From NCBI GenBank assembly GCA_947495125.1, contig CANLXL010000002.1:310001-374000 (forward strand): a DNA stretch of 64,000 nt. The letters are read 5' to 3'. Both the position numbers and the translations under genes were made by a program. The notes under the pieces were generated by a model. That model had not been told where the DNA came from, made no database searches, and saw only the letters and a list, made by a program, of their open reading frames with translations. This document shows positions 1 through 9,171 of the stretch, in pieces. Each line of letters opens with the position of its first letter. Within the stretch, counting starts at the first letter, position 1. The DNA is from an uncultured Flaviramulus sp. Its GTDB lineage: Bacteria > Bacteroidota > Bacteroidia > Flavobacteriales > Flavobacteriaceae.

Positions 1-3000
1 ACTTTTCATAAGTGAACAAAATGCCGAAATAATAGCGGTTAACCAAGCGTTTGTAGAAATTAAAATTGATGGAAATTCCGGCTATTGGTCTTTCAACGAC
101 CAAGATATGGACTGGCTTGTAAATAGAACATTTGCTCATAATGGCGTTTGGCACGCGAATGGTGCTTCCGATGGTGTTATTATGCGAAATGATGACGTTA
201 GTGAGAATCAATGCAAATCGTGGAGAAGGAGCTACAATAATAGCGATGTTACGTTCTTTTACAGGTTATTAGGAAACACATCATTACAAGATAGCAAGGG
301 TGGTGGTGTACGCGTAAAACAAGTTGACCTTTTTGATGGTGAACAAACGTTTACCAAACAATATACCTATAATGCCAAAAATCATTCAAGTAACCCAAAT
401 TTTAGCAATTACAAATCTTCAGGCATAACCTCATATACACCAGCTAAATACCATAAGGAAATAAAATACATGACAGAAATGCCAGCGCCTTATGTTATGT
501 ATGGAAGAGTAGGTGTTAAGAATACAAGTGCTCAGGCCACAAGCGATGAAACCACTTATTATTATTTTAATACGCTTAACCCGGATTTAAATCAAGATAA
601 TGGAACCACTACCGATATTGGTGGGGCACTTACAATGACTATAACTCAAGATGCAGAAGATCAAAATATCATTGTAAATGGAGAAAACTCAACCGTTACC
701 AGAAAAAAATACGAACTACAAAATAATTTGGCGGCTTTAGGAAGATTAGAAAGTAAAGAAGTTATTAATGCTTATGGCCAAATACTCTCAAAAGTAACTA
801 ATAATTATAAAGATATAAATAATATAAAACAAGGTATAAGCAAAGAAACATTTAAGGTGTTTAAACACCATGATCTGGATGGATATATTGAAAACCATGT
901 AAATGTATCATCAAAAACTATATATCCAAGTGTTTTAGAAAGTACGACATCCACACAAGGAGGTTTTGAGACAACAAAACATTACGATAAACATGATTTT
1001 AATACAGGACAACTGCTTGAAAGTAGAACAATAGATAGTAAAGGGACAATTCATAAAAGCAAAAAAGTACCCGCATACAAAGAGTATCAAGAAATGGGTT
1101 CCAAAGTAAATAACGCTAATTATAAAAATATGTTGATTCAATTAACAGGGGATTATAATTACTTAGTTGATGCCGGTCAAGATAAAGAAGTTGCTGCCCA
1201 GGTTACAACTTGGAATAAAACCTGGTCTTACAGAGGTCATGATGGTATTGAAGATTCTCCTTTGAATTCTGACCATAACATTTGGAGAAAACAAGCTACT
1301 TATGTATGGGAGAGTGATGTTGATGATGATGGCTTAATACTAAACTTTACACCATTTAACTATAGTGCGACAGCTCAAGTAAATGAATGGAAAAAAACTT
1401 CAGAAATCACAAGGTATGATCATTTTTCATCACCATTAGAAGTAAAAGGCATCAATGAGAATTATAGGTCTTCTAAATTAGTTGATGAATCTTCGAAAAT
1501 AGCCGTTAATGGAAATGCCAGATATACAGAAATGTATTATTCCGGGGCTGAATATATTCATGAGAATAATACATTTCAAGGCGAAGTTTTAGGTGCAGAT
1601 TTTAGAAATAATGGAGACGCGCATACCGGAAAATGGTGTGTTAAAAACGATAATACCAATGATAAGGTATTTCAGGTTAAGGCTAGCGTTAACAGTAATG
1701 TTAATAACGGGGAGGTAAGACCTGGAAAATATAAAGTGTCCTTTTGGACCAAACCTATAAATCCTTTGGATCAGGATGATGGAACCAGACTAATTTTTAA
1801 TGGATTAACTATTCAACCAAGTGAAGTGATTTCTGCCGATTGTTGGAAAATGTACAATTATTATATTAATATAGACACTGGTCAAACTCAAATGGATGTC
1901 TATGTAACTAACGCTTTAGTGGCGGGAAACTCTTTTGACGATTTTAGACTACATCCAATTTCTTCTCAAATTAATAGCTATGTGTATAATGATGATACGG
2001 ACGAGTTAATTGCCATATTAAATGGAAATAATCTTGCAACAAAATATTGTTACGATAACGCAGGAAGATTATGCTCTACATATGCCGAAATAGTAAGTAA
2101 TGAAACCCAAGCTGGTGGATTTAAATTAATTAATCAAAATAAATATCACTATAAAGATTTTTCGTCTAATGATTTAATCTGCGATTGCGAACTAACGTTA
2201 TGTAATGGAGGCGATATTGATGGTGATGGTATTGTAAATGACAATGACAATTGCCCAGAGATATATAACCCTAGACAAGAAGATGATGATAACGATGGCA
2301 TTGGTAATGTATGTGATTATGATGCAGATAACGACGGGGTTAATGATGACTCGGATAATTGTGTAAATACGGCTAATCCTGATCAGGAGGATAATGATAA
2401 TGATGGTATTGGAGATATTTGTGATGATGATGATGATAACGATGGTATTTTAGACGTTAATGATAACTGTGATTTTGTTGTAAATGTCGATCAGGTAGAT
2501 ACAGATAGTGATGGCATTGGCAATGCTTGTGATTTTGCAGAACCAGATACCGACGGTGATGGTATTGCAGACATTTATGATACCTGCCTCAACATCCCAA
2601 ATGCATTTGATAATATGTCTGGAGGCACTGTGTTTCCCGATCCGGTAAATATGACTTGCGACCCTAATTCGTATCCACCAGCACCGGATTATAGTGGTTT
2701 ACAAGGAAATGCTCTTGGGAGTGAAGAGAAAACTTGTGACACCGGGGTAACATTTTCGGATTATGCAACCGTATTATCTCCGCAAAATGGAACCACAGTA
2801 AATCCAACATTTACATTTAAAATAATGTTTAACAGCGAATCTGTAGACCCCTTAGATAATACCTTGGGCGGGAATTTTAACAGATTTATTAATATTATAA
2901 GAACTTCAGATAACACTATTGTAGCATCTTTTTATGTTACTGAAGGCGCTCCAATAAAGCAAGAGTATGGCAGCTCAGTTTTTGATTTTGGACTCATAAC

Positions 3001-3796
3001 ATTGGAAGAAAATGAGCAGTATTCTGTAGAAGTTAGTAAGCACTGTTTTTTTGCTTCTGGAATAGCGCCTATATGTCTGGATCAGCCTTGGCAATTTTCA
3101 ACTGGAGCAGCTACGCTGGCATACACCAATACCGTTCAGTTTAGAAATACCCTAAATTCAGATTTCGATCGCGGTGCCAGTTATTCAGCAATGGGAGATT
3201 ATGGCAACTTTATAGCCGATCCAAATCAAGCCTTAGAATATTATGAAGCGCATGTAATAGGCAACAATAGTGATGGTCAAGGCGCAGATCCTGGTATTCC
3301 TAACCCTTATACAAATAATGATTATTTCGGAAGAGGCTTTTTATACTTTGATACCGGACAAATTCCTGAAAATGCTACAATTACCAGTGCGAAACTTAAA
3401 TTTTACATTTCAGAATCCGGAAGCTCAAATGGAACCGAATTAATAATTCAAAAAGGGTATCAAGAACCTAAAGTACCTCATAGTTTTTTAGGTGGTGGCA
3501 TCCAATTCAGTTCATTTGATACTAATATTATCGGGCAGTATAACGTGGCCTCTAATATTACAAATTGGACGGAAATTGAAATTCCAATTACACTTTCTGC
3601 AGACGTTATAAATAAGACAGGCTTATCCAAATTTGTTCTTCGAGAAATTCATGATTATCTATACACACAAAACCCAATTTACCCTGTTGGAAACTATGTA
3701 AAAACCTGGATATCTAATGTGGTCGGTACAGGAAGTCCAGGATGGTTTAAAACAGATAAGTTACCGGTATTAGAAGTTAATTATACAATACAATAG
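1..3796 (+). CDS. Large secreted RHS-partner protein with thrombospondin type 3 repeats (5' end outside window)
   Basis: The reading frame is open from the second base of the window, so the true start lies upstream and at least 1264 residues are visible. A YD-like motif (YCYDNAGRLCSTY) near position 2045 links it to RHS proteins. About 2210-2600 encodes calcium-binding thrombospondin type 3 repeats, a run of DxDxDG motifs with paired cysteines. An Ig-like segment follows (about 2770-3110), then a C-terminal segment resembling DNRLRE/CBM96 modules, with motif FDTGQIPENATITSAKLKF. It ends 15 bases before the RHS gene and is probably co-transcribed with it. Such proteins are normally secreted and calcium-stabilised. 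The role as partner or carrier of the RHS toxin is inferred from adjacency. No T9SS sorting domain is obvious at the C-terminus. Confidence 0.8.
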   Translation, partial: LFISEQNAEIIAVNQAFVEIKIDGNSGYWSFNDQDMDWLVNRTFAHNGVWHANGASDGVIMRNDDVSENQCKSWRRSYNNSDVTFFYRLLGNTSLQDSKGGGVRVKQVDLFDGEQTFTKQYTYNAKNHSSNPNFSNYKSSGITSYTPAKYHKEIKYMTEMPAPYVMYGRVGVKNTSAQATSDETTYYYFNTLNPDLNQDNGTTTDIGGALTMTITQDAEDQNIIVNGENSTVTRKKYELQNNLAALGRLESKEVINAYGQILSKVTNNYKDINNIKQGISKETFKVFKHHDLDGYIENHVNVSSKTIYPSVLESTTSTQGGFETTKHYDKHDFNTGQLLESRTIDSKGTIHKSKKVPAYKEYQEMGSKVNNANYKNMLIQLTGDYNYLVDAGQDKEVAAQVTTWNKTWSYRGHDGIEDSPLNSDHNIWRKQATYVWESDVDDDGLILNFTPFNYSATAQVNEWKKTSEITRYDHFSSPLEVKGINENYRSSKLVDESSKIAVNGNARYTEMYYSGAEYIHENNTFQGEVLGADFRNNGDAHTGKWCVKNDNTNDKVFQVKASVNSNVNNGEVRPGKYKVSFWTKPINPLDQDDGTRLIFNGLTIQPSEVISADCWKMYNYYINIDTGQTQMDVYVTNALVAGNSFDDFRLHPISSQINSYVYNDDTDELIAILNGNNLATKYCYDNAGRLCSTYAEIVSNETQAGGFKLINQNKYHYKDFSSNDLICDCELTLCNGGDIDGDGIVNDNDNCPEIYNPRQEDDDNDGIGNVCDYDADNDGVNDDSDNCVNTANPDQEDNDNDGIGDICDDDDDNDGILDVNDNCDFVVNVDQVDTDSDGIGNACDFAEPDTDGDGIADIYDTCLNIPNAFDNMSGGTVFPDPVNMTCDPNSYPPAPDYSGLQGNALGSEEKTCDTGVTFSDYATVLSPQNGTTVNPTFTFKIMFNSESVDPLDNTLGGNFNRFINIIRTSDNTIVASFYVTEGAPIKQEYGSSVFDFGLITLEENEQYSVEVSKHCFFASGIAPICLDQPWQFSTGAATLAYTNTVQFRNTLNSDFDRGASYSAMGDYGNFIADPNQALEYYEAHVIGNNSDGQGADPGIPNPYTNNDYFGRGFLYFDTGQIPENATITSAKLKFYISESGSSNGTELIIQKGYQEPKVPHSFLGGGIQFSSFDTNIIGQYNVASNITNWTEIEIPITLSADVINKTGLSKFVLREIHDYLYTQNPIYPVGNYVKTWISNVVGTGSPGWFKTDKLPVLEVNYTIQ

Positions 3797-3811
3797 TTAA
3801 AGCATTTAATT

Positions 3812-6800
3812 ATGAAAAAAATAAACATCATTTTAATAGCATATTTTTTAACATTAAACAATGCTTTTAGTCAGGAAACACCACCTAACCCCGGCTCAGA
3901 TCAAGATAAAAACTGGGTAAGCACAATTAATTATGACGTTAGCGGCAATACAAAAGCTAAAGGTATCAAGTTTTTTAATGATGGTGGAAAACTTATAGAA
4001 ACACAAGCTTGGGATCCATTAACACAAAAGATTTGGACAACTAAAACCTATTATGACCAATACAATAGAGAGGCCCTAAAAACCTTGGCTGCTCCTCAAA
4101 ATATCTTTGGGATAAACAGTGCCTTTATAGCTGACGAATTAGGAGGATTCTTCAATAATATAGATTATGATTTACCTTTAACAATTGAAAATCCCAGTGC
4201 CATAAATGATGCATCAATTTTAGGGGCTTATTATAGCGAAAATAATGTAACTAATATTTATCAGGATGTTACCTCATACCCATATGCAAAAAATGTTTAT
4301 AGTAAGCTTAATCCAGAAAAAAGACTAAAAGTACTTGGAGGCAACAAAATTGATGGTGAATGGAAACAGAGCTATACCTTTTCCATGCCCGCCGGACAAG
4401 AATTATCTCAGTTAGGTGCCTTTGGGGAAGTTAATTATAATAACTTAAAAACGATTAAAACCATAAGCAGAGACGTACATGGCACCGAAGTAGTGGTATT
4501 TACCGATACCAATGGAAAAACCTTAGCCGCAGCCAGAACAGGAGGTAATAGTAACCCAGATAGTACTATAGAGATTGGCGCACAAGGTTTTGTAGATGTG
4601 CATGTACCCTATGGCACTACAGGTTTCACCATTAATGGCGTGTCTGGTATAACCACCGAAGTTTACGATCTTATTACAGAGCAAAACACCACACCGTTAA
4701 CAAGTATCTTACCAAACGGGTTTTATCGGGTATCCATAACCAATTTAGAGAGTTATAACCCCGATACAAACCCCGTAGCAGTAACCTATCATGATAATTA
4801 TTACGATTACAGCTTAAATGAGTACGATGAAGCAGGGCGGTTAAAAGCAGCCTACCAACCTTATGGAGCTACCAAAGCACAAAAACCGGTAACCACTTAT
4901 TCGTATAATGCCTTAGGTCAATTATTAAGTACTACAAGCCCGGATGAAGGTACAGCCGAATTTAAATACCGAAAAGATGGTCAAATACGTTTTTCACAGA
5001 ACACCAAGCAGTTGGCAGATACCGAATTCTCATATACTAATTATGATGATTTAGGGAGACCCATTGAAAGTGGTGTTGCTACAGGTAGTTTTGCTAGTTT
5101 GAATCCTGACACCTCTAGTATAACAACAAGTTTAGCCCATGAAAAACAAAAAACAACATACGATACTTTAGAAATTGCCGATGCTGTTTTTTTAGCTAAT
5201 ATTAATAGCGATTATGCCAACCCCACATTTTTAGCTGATAATGTCGCTAAAACAAAAAACGAAAACACAACCACCTATTATAGTTACGATATTTATGGAC
5301 GTGTTAAATGGCTAGTTCAAGATATTATGGGCTTAGGCACAAAAACGATAGATTATAGCTACGATCCAATAACTGGAGCTGTAACTGAAGTTGATTTTCA
5401 AAAAGATAATAGCTTGGAAAGGTTTAAGCATAAATATACCTATGATGCAACAAATAACAGCTTAGTAAGGGTTGAAACTTCTACAGATGGCGGGAGCACT
5501 TATACGACTCATGCCAATTATAACTACTACGAAACAGGAGCCTTAAAACGTATAAACATAGCACAAGGTTTGCAAGGTGTGGATTATGTATATAACCTAA
5601 ACGGGCAATTAAAAAGTATAAACCACCCAAGCAGCATAGTAGAAAATGACCCGGGGAATGATAGCCTTGGTACAAACGGTGTTATAGCCGATTTATTTGG
5701 TATGCAAATAGATTATCATAGCAACGATTTTACACGCCCGTTAAGTAATATAAGTACACCAAACTATGGCGAAGATCAATATAATGGGAATATTAAGGGT
5801 GTTCGCTGGAAAAATAAGGTGCTTGACAACACCGAGCAAACCTATAGCTACTATTACAATAAGAATAATTGGTTAACCGACGCCATTTATGGGCAGTATG
5901 CTAATACAGAAGGAGATGACACAGCTATAGATCTGTTTGAAGAAAATATATACGATGGTATAAGCAAAAGTTTTAATGCGACCAATAGTATAACCTTGTC
6001 ACCTGGGTTTCATGGAAAACCGGGCTTAGGAGATGAAGTAACCGCTAAAATAGTATTGGGAACGCCAAGTGCATTTCGAGCTGGTGATTATAATGTATTT
6101 GGTATTACGTATGATGCCAATGGTAATATAGGTACTCTTAACCGTAATAAAGATACTTATAATAACCAAAATAAAATGGATCAATTAAGTTATGTATACG
6201 ATCCTGAAAAACCCAATCAATTATTACGAGTAGATGATCCCACAGGAGAAGTTATAGCAGGAACAGATATAGGAGACCAAGATGGTAATAATTATGAGTA
6301 TAATAGCATAGGTCAATTGGTTAAAAACAATGAAGAAGGCATGGAATATATATACAATGCCAGCGGATTAGTTACCGAAATTAAAAAAGATAATGTACCT
6401 TTGGTTAAGTTCTTTTACAACGATAGGGGGCATCGTATAAGAAAAGAATATGATACGGGAGCATATTTAATAACAACACATTATGTAAAAGATGTTTCCG
6501 GCAATGCAATAGCAATATATAATGACCCTGTAGGTAAGGGGGCAACATCAAGGCGCATTGAGTATGGGTTGTACGGTAGTAATAGACTGGGAGTAAGAAA
6601 GATTTCTATAGATGGAACAGGAAAGAGTACCACTATTATTTATGATAACTATTTGTACCAATTAACAGACCATTTGGGTAATGTACGGGCAGTAACAGGT
6701 AGAGCAAATGATGGTACAGCCATGGCTATAGTTTCTGCAACGGATTATTATCCTGGCGGGATGGCTATGCCCGGTAGAAGCCTTGTAGGCGGATATCGTT

Positions 6801-7591
6801 ACGGATATCAAGGAGAATATTCAGAAAAAGACGAGGAAACAGGCTTAAATGTATTTGAACTTAGAATGTACGATTCCCGTATCAACCGCTGGATTAGTCC
6901 CGACCCTGCACAACAGTATCCGAGCCCTTATTTGGGCATGGGGAATAATTGGATGAACGGTACAGACCCCGACGGAGCTTTATTTGTTATCGATGACTTC
7001 TTATTTGGTTTTATTGGTGGGCTATTCCAAAATAGGGATAATTTCTCTAACCCCGATGCTTCAAGGTTTGGAAATGCAATCAGTAATGGTTCGAGAATGG
7101 CAAGTAACTCTGCCAATATATGGGCTTCTTTAGGGAGAACAGACCCTGATAAAACATTTGGAGGTAAAATACTTCAGGTTGCAAGTAAACTTACCTGGGA
7201 ATTGCCACAATCTTTAGGTGGCGTTTTAAGTGGTCATCTTGTTGGTTATGCAAATGGGATAGACAAAATAACAAATTATCGTGGAGCCACTTTAATTAAA
7301 ACAAATGCTTGGAAGGGTATTGGGTTTATTGATGATGATGGGGTTGATTATCAGCCTAGATGGGGATTTACAGTTGGTTCAGTTATAACCACATCTCATA
7401 CAGAAAGAGAGTCTCTAATTCAACATGAATTTGGACATTATTTGACATCGAGACTCCAAGGGCCTTTATTTATACCTGCTAATATTCTTTCTCCAGTTAG
7501 TGCTTTTATCGGAGAGGATTTCCATGCTAGTATGCCGTGGGAAAGATGGGCAGATAAAAAAAGTCATAGATTTTTTAAAAATCATAATTAA
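3812..7591 (+). CDS. RHS repeat protein with C-terminal metallopeptidase-like toxin tip
   Basis: The 1259-residue protein has a signal peptide (MKKINIILIAYF...AFSQ). Its long body carries YD-repeat motifs such as YSYDIYGR, YNALGQL and YNSIGQL. The RHS core is near residues 950-1050 (LTDHLGNVR, GLNVFELRMYDSRINRWISP, then DPDGA), after which polymorphic toxins switch to a variable tip. The tip here is about 200 residues and contains QHEFGHYLTSR near residue 1204, an HExxH zinc-protease motif. RHS proteins form a hollow shell enclosing the toxic C-terminus; that the tip is a protease toxin is inference from the motif. The neighbour 2 bases downstream is a candidate immunity gene. Alternatively the tip could be a structural relic without toxicity. 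Confidence 0.9.
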   Translation: MKKINIILIAYFLTLNNAFSQETPPNPGSDQDKNWVSTINYDVSGNTKAKGIKFFNDGGKLIETQAWDPLTQKIWTTKTYYDQYNREALKTLAAPQNIFGINSAFIADELGGFFNNIDYDLPLTIENPSAINDASILGAYYSENNVTNIYQDVTSYPYAKNVYSKLNPEKRLKVLGGNKIDGEWKQSYTFSMPAGQELSQLGAFGEVNYNNLKTIKTISRDVHGTEVVVFTDTNGKTLAAARTGGNSNPDSTIEIGAQGFVDVHVPYGTTGFTINGVSGITTEVYDLITEQNTTPLTSILPNGFYRVSITNLESYNPDTNPVAVTYHDNYYDYSLNEYDEAGRLKAAYQPYGATKAQKPVTTYSYNALGQLLSTTSPDEGTAEFKYRKDGQIRFSQNTKQLADTEFSYTNYDDLGRPIESGVATGSFASLNPDTSSITTSLAHEKQKTTYDTLEIADAVFLANINSDYANPTFLADNVAKTKNENTTTYYSYDIYGRVKWLVQDIMGLGTKTIDYSYDPITGAVTEVDFQKDNSLERFKHKYTYDATNNSLVRVETSTDGGSTYTTHANYNYYETGALKRINIAQGLQGVDYVYNLNGQLKSINHPSSIVENDPGNDSLGTNGVIADLFGMQIDYHSNDFTRPLSNISTPNYGEDQYNGNIKGVRWKNKVLDNTEQTYSYYYNKNNWLTDAIYGQYANTEGDDTAIDLFEENIYDGISKSFNATNSITLSPGFHGKPGLGDEVTAKIVLGTPSAFRAGDYNVFGITYDANGNIGTLNRNKDTYNNQNKMDQLSYVYDPEKPNQLLRVDDPTGEVIAGTDIGDQDGNNYEYNSIGQLVKNNEEGMEYIYNASGLVTEIKKDNVPLVKFFYNDRGHRIRKEYDTGAYLITTHYVKDVSGNAIAIYNDPVGKGATSRRIEYGLYGSNRLGVRKISIDGTGKSTTIIYDNYLYQLTDHLGNVRAVTGRANDGTAMAIVSATDYYPGGMAMPGRSLVGGYRYGYQGEYSEKDEETGLNVFELRMYDSRINRWISPDPAQQYPSPYLGMGNNWMNGTDPDGALFVIDDFLFGFIGGLFQNRDNFSNPDASRFGNAISNGSRMASNSANIWASLGRTDPDKTFGGKILQVASKLTWELPQSLGGVLSGHLVGYANGIDKITNYRGATLIKTNAWKGIGFIDDDGVDYQPRWGFTVGSVITTSHTERESLIQHEFGHYLTSRLQGPLFIPANILSPVSAFIGEDFHASMPWERWADKKSHRFFKNHN

Positions 7592-7593
7592 AA

Positions 7594-7959
7594 ATGAAAA
7601 GAATAATCATCATTTTAGTTTTTACTTTACCTCTTTTGTCTACTACGTGTCATAGAGCGTTTACATACAAAAACCATTATTCGGATAATTTGAAATTAAT
7701 TTTATTAGGGAAAAAAAATGGATGCTATGATAGTATTGGCTATAGCGAAAACACGAAATTAAATTCAGTAAAGCATTTTTCAACAATAAACATGAAAAAT
7801 AGAGATTATACCCATGTAGTAGTATTTAATATATTGGATAGTTCATATTGGAAGATAAAGCCTTTTATGCTGGATGAAAAGGGGATTATTCATTTAAAGA
7901 AAGAATATGTTGAAGGAGTTAAATCAGAATCGTTTGTATATTGTTTGGAGCATATGTAG
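7594..7959 (+). CDS. Small exported protein, candidate immunity protein for the RHS tip
   Basis: The 121-residue product begins MKRIIIILVFTLPLLSTTC, a hydrophobic export signal ending in a cysteine that could be a lipidation site, although the threonine before it is not ideal for a lipobox. The rest shows no family I recognise. The gene starts 2 bases after the RHS stop codon, the usual place for an immunity gene, and an exported location would suit protection against a periplasm-acting protease tip. Function is inferred from position only. Confidence 0.7.
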   Translation: MKRIIIILVFTLPLLSTTCHRAFTYKNHYSDNLKLILLGKKNGCYDSIGYSENTKLNSVKHFSTINMKNRDYTHVVVFNILDSSYWKIKPFMLDEKGIIHLKKEYVEGVKSESFVYCLEHM

Positions 7960-8049
7960 CCTTCCCTAAAAAAAGGACAGTATAAAATTCGAATTTACTA
8001 ATTTTAAAATTCAAATATGTTGATTTACTAACTGTTCAAGACTCTATAT

Positions 8050-8304
8050 ATGGAGAGTTTATTTTTTTTTAATAAAAATATTCCAAGTTATTATTACTGC
8101 TGTTTTGATGAACAAGGTGATTCAAAAAAAGAAATATCCAATATTGAAAATATTCCAACTTTTTTGATTAGAAAAATCAGAGAAAACTTTGGCCTAAAAG
8201 TAAAAGTGTTATCCTCGATTCCAATACATTTTATAAAAATTAAAGAAATTGGTATAAAAAAAATGGAACTTAATGAAATATTAGAAATTAATAAGCCAGA
8301 ATAA
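8050..8304 (+). CDS. Small hypothetical protein downstream of RHS locus
   Basis: An 84-residue frame beginning MESLFFFNKNIPSYYYCCFDE, rich in Ile, Lys and Glu, with no recognised domain, signal peptide or membrane segment. It follows the candidate immunity gene by 90 bases on the same strand. Regions behind RHS genes often hold extra or decayed immunity genes, so it may be a second immunity gene or a remnant. An overlapping 109-codon frame on the other strand is the alternative, and I consider it less likely because it is cysteine-rich, low complexity and has no gene context. The surrounding 7960-8442 shows otherwise only a terminator hairpin. Confidence 0.35.
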   Translation: MESLFFFNKNIPSYYYCCFDEQGDSKKEISNIENIPTFLIRKIRENFGLKVKVLSSIPIHFIKIKEIGIKKMELNEILEINKPE

Positions 8305-8431
8305 TTGTAGACTATCCCGTTTTGATAGTAAGTAATATAAAATAGATAAAACCTTTTACAGGAATGTAGATGTTTTTTATTGCGCCAATTTTTGAGTAAG
8401 GTCAGCTTTAAGCACAAAAGCACAAAAGCAG

Positions 8432-8468
8432 AAAGGAAATCTTTAACAGTTTCCTTTTGTTTTTTTAG
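8432..8468 (+). terminator. Rho-independent terminator of the RHS unit
   Basis: An 8-bp stem (AAAGGAAA at 8432-8439 with TTTCCTTT at 8450-8457) is followed on the plus strand by TGTTTTTTT. It lies where the RHS-side transcripts converge with the minus-strand methyltransferase gene, whose last codons it overlaps. Confidence 0.6.
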
Positions 8469-9171
8469 AAAGGTTTTGAGCCTTGTTAAACAACGTTAAT
8501 AAATCATTATCTTCAATAACATCTATTCTAAAAATAAAGTTCTTCTCCATTATAGTATTACTTTCGAAGATAAGGTCTAACATTAAGTTATGTTCTAAAG
8601 CAATATTTCGAATTTTTTTTAATTCGCAATCTTCAGAAAGAATCATAAGTATGGTTTTGTCTGAACGCACAGATAATTGCTTAAATAGTTTTTGAAAATA
8701 CTCGAAATTTTCACCACAAAACCAGGCATGTTCTTTAATACTCTTTGGAGCTTTAGGATAATAGGGCGGATTGATTATGATATACTCAAAGCTTTTGTTT
8801 TGAATCGTATCAAAAAGATCTGAGCTAATGGTTTCTATGCTAAGGTTGTTTTTAATAGCAGCTTTTTCAAGTGCTTCTAATGCGGTAGAATTAATATCTG
8901 AAGCCATAACATTAGCTCGTTTCGACGCAGCAAATAGCGAAATAATACCTGAACCACAGCCCAGCTCTAAAAACGATTTGTTGGTTAAGTCTATGGGCTT
9001 TAGATAATCTAATAATAGTTTAGTACTCAAGGTATAGTGCGGCGGGAAAACATCCGGCATAACCATAACCTCAATACCTGCATAAGTATATGATCTCGGT
9101 TTCGAAAAATACTTTTGTGTGCCGTATTTTAAGAAGGGATGGGTGATTTTTTTTATCAATTTTCTGATCAT
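8443..9171 (-). CDS. Class I SAM-dependent methyltransferase (HemK/PrmC-like fold)
   Basis: The 242-residue protein has the SAM-binding motif LELGCGSGIISL, the acidic motif VMASDINSTALEAL, and an NPPYYP motif characteristic of N-methylating enzymes of the HemK/PrmC/MTQ2 type. It is last in the long minus-strand operon and overlaps the preceding radical SAM gene by 4 bases, so it is translationally coupled. Its substrate cannot be deduced. NPPY enzymes methylate amide or amino nitrogens in proteins or nucleic acids, but here a small molecule or glycan precursor is also possible. Fold assignment is secure, the substrate is not. Confidence 0.85.
   Translation of the reverse strand: MIRKLIKKITHPFLKYGTQKYFSKPRSYTYAGIEVMVMPDVFPPHYTLSTKLLLDYLKPIDLTNKSFLELGCGSGIISLFAASKRANVMASDINSTALEALEKAAIKNNLSIETISSDLFDTIQNKSFEYIIINPPYYPKAPKSIKEHAWFCGENFEYFQKLFKQLSVRSDKTILMILSEDCELKKIRNIALEHNLMLDLIFESNTIMEKNFIFRIDVIEDNDLLTLFNKAQNLSKKTKGNC

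Noticed and set aside
8094..8423. Minus-strand 109-codon frame behind the RHS locus
   Set aside because: Low complexity, no recognised motif, overlaps the plus-strand candidate gene and would end near an unrelated terminator.
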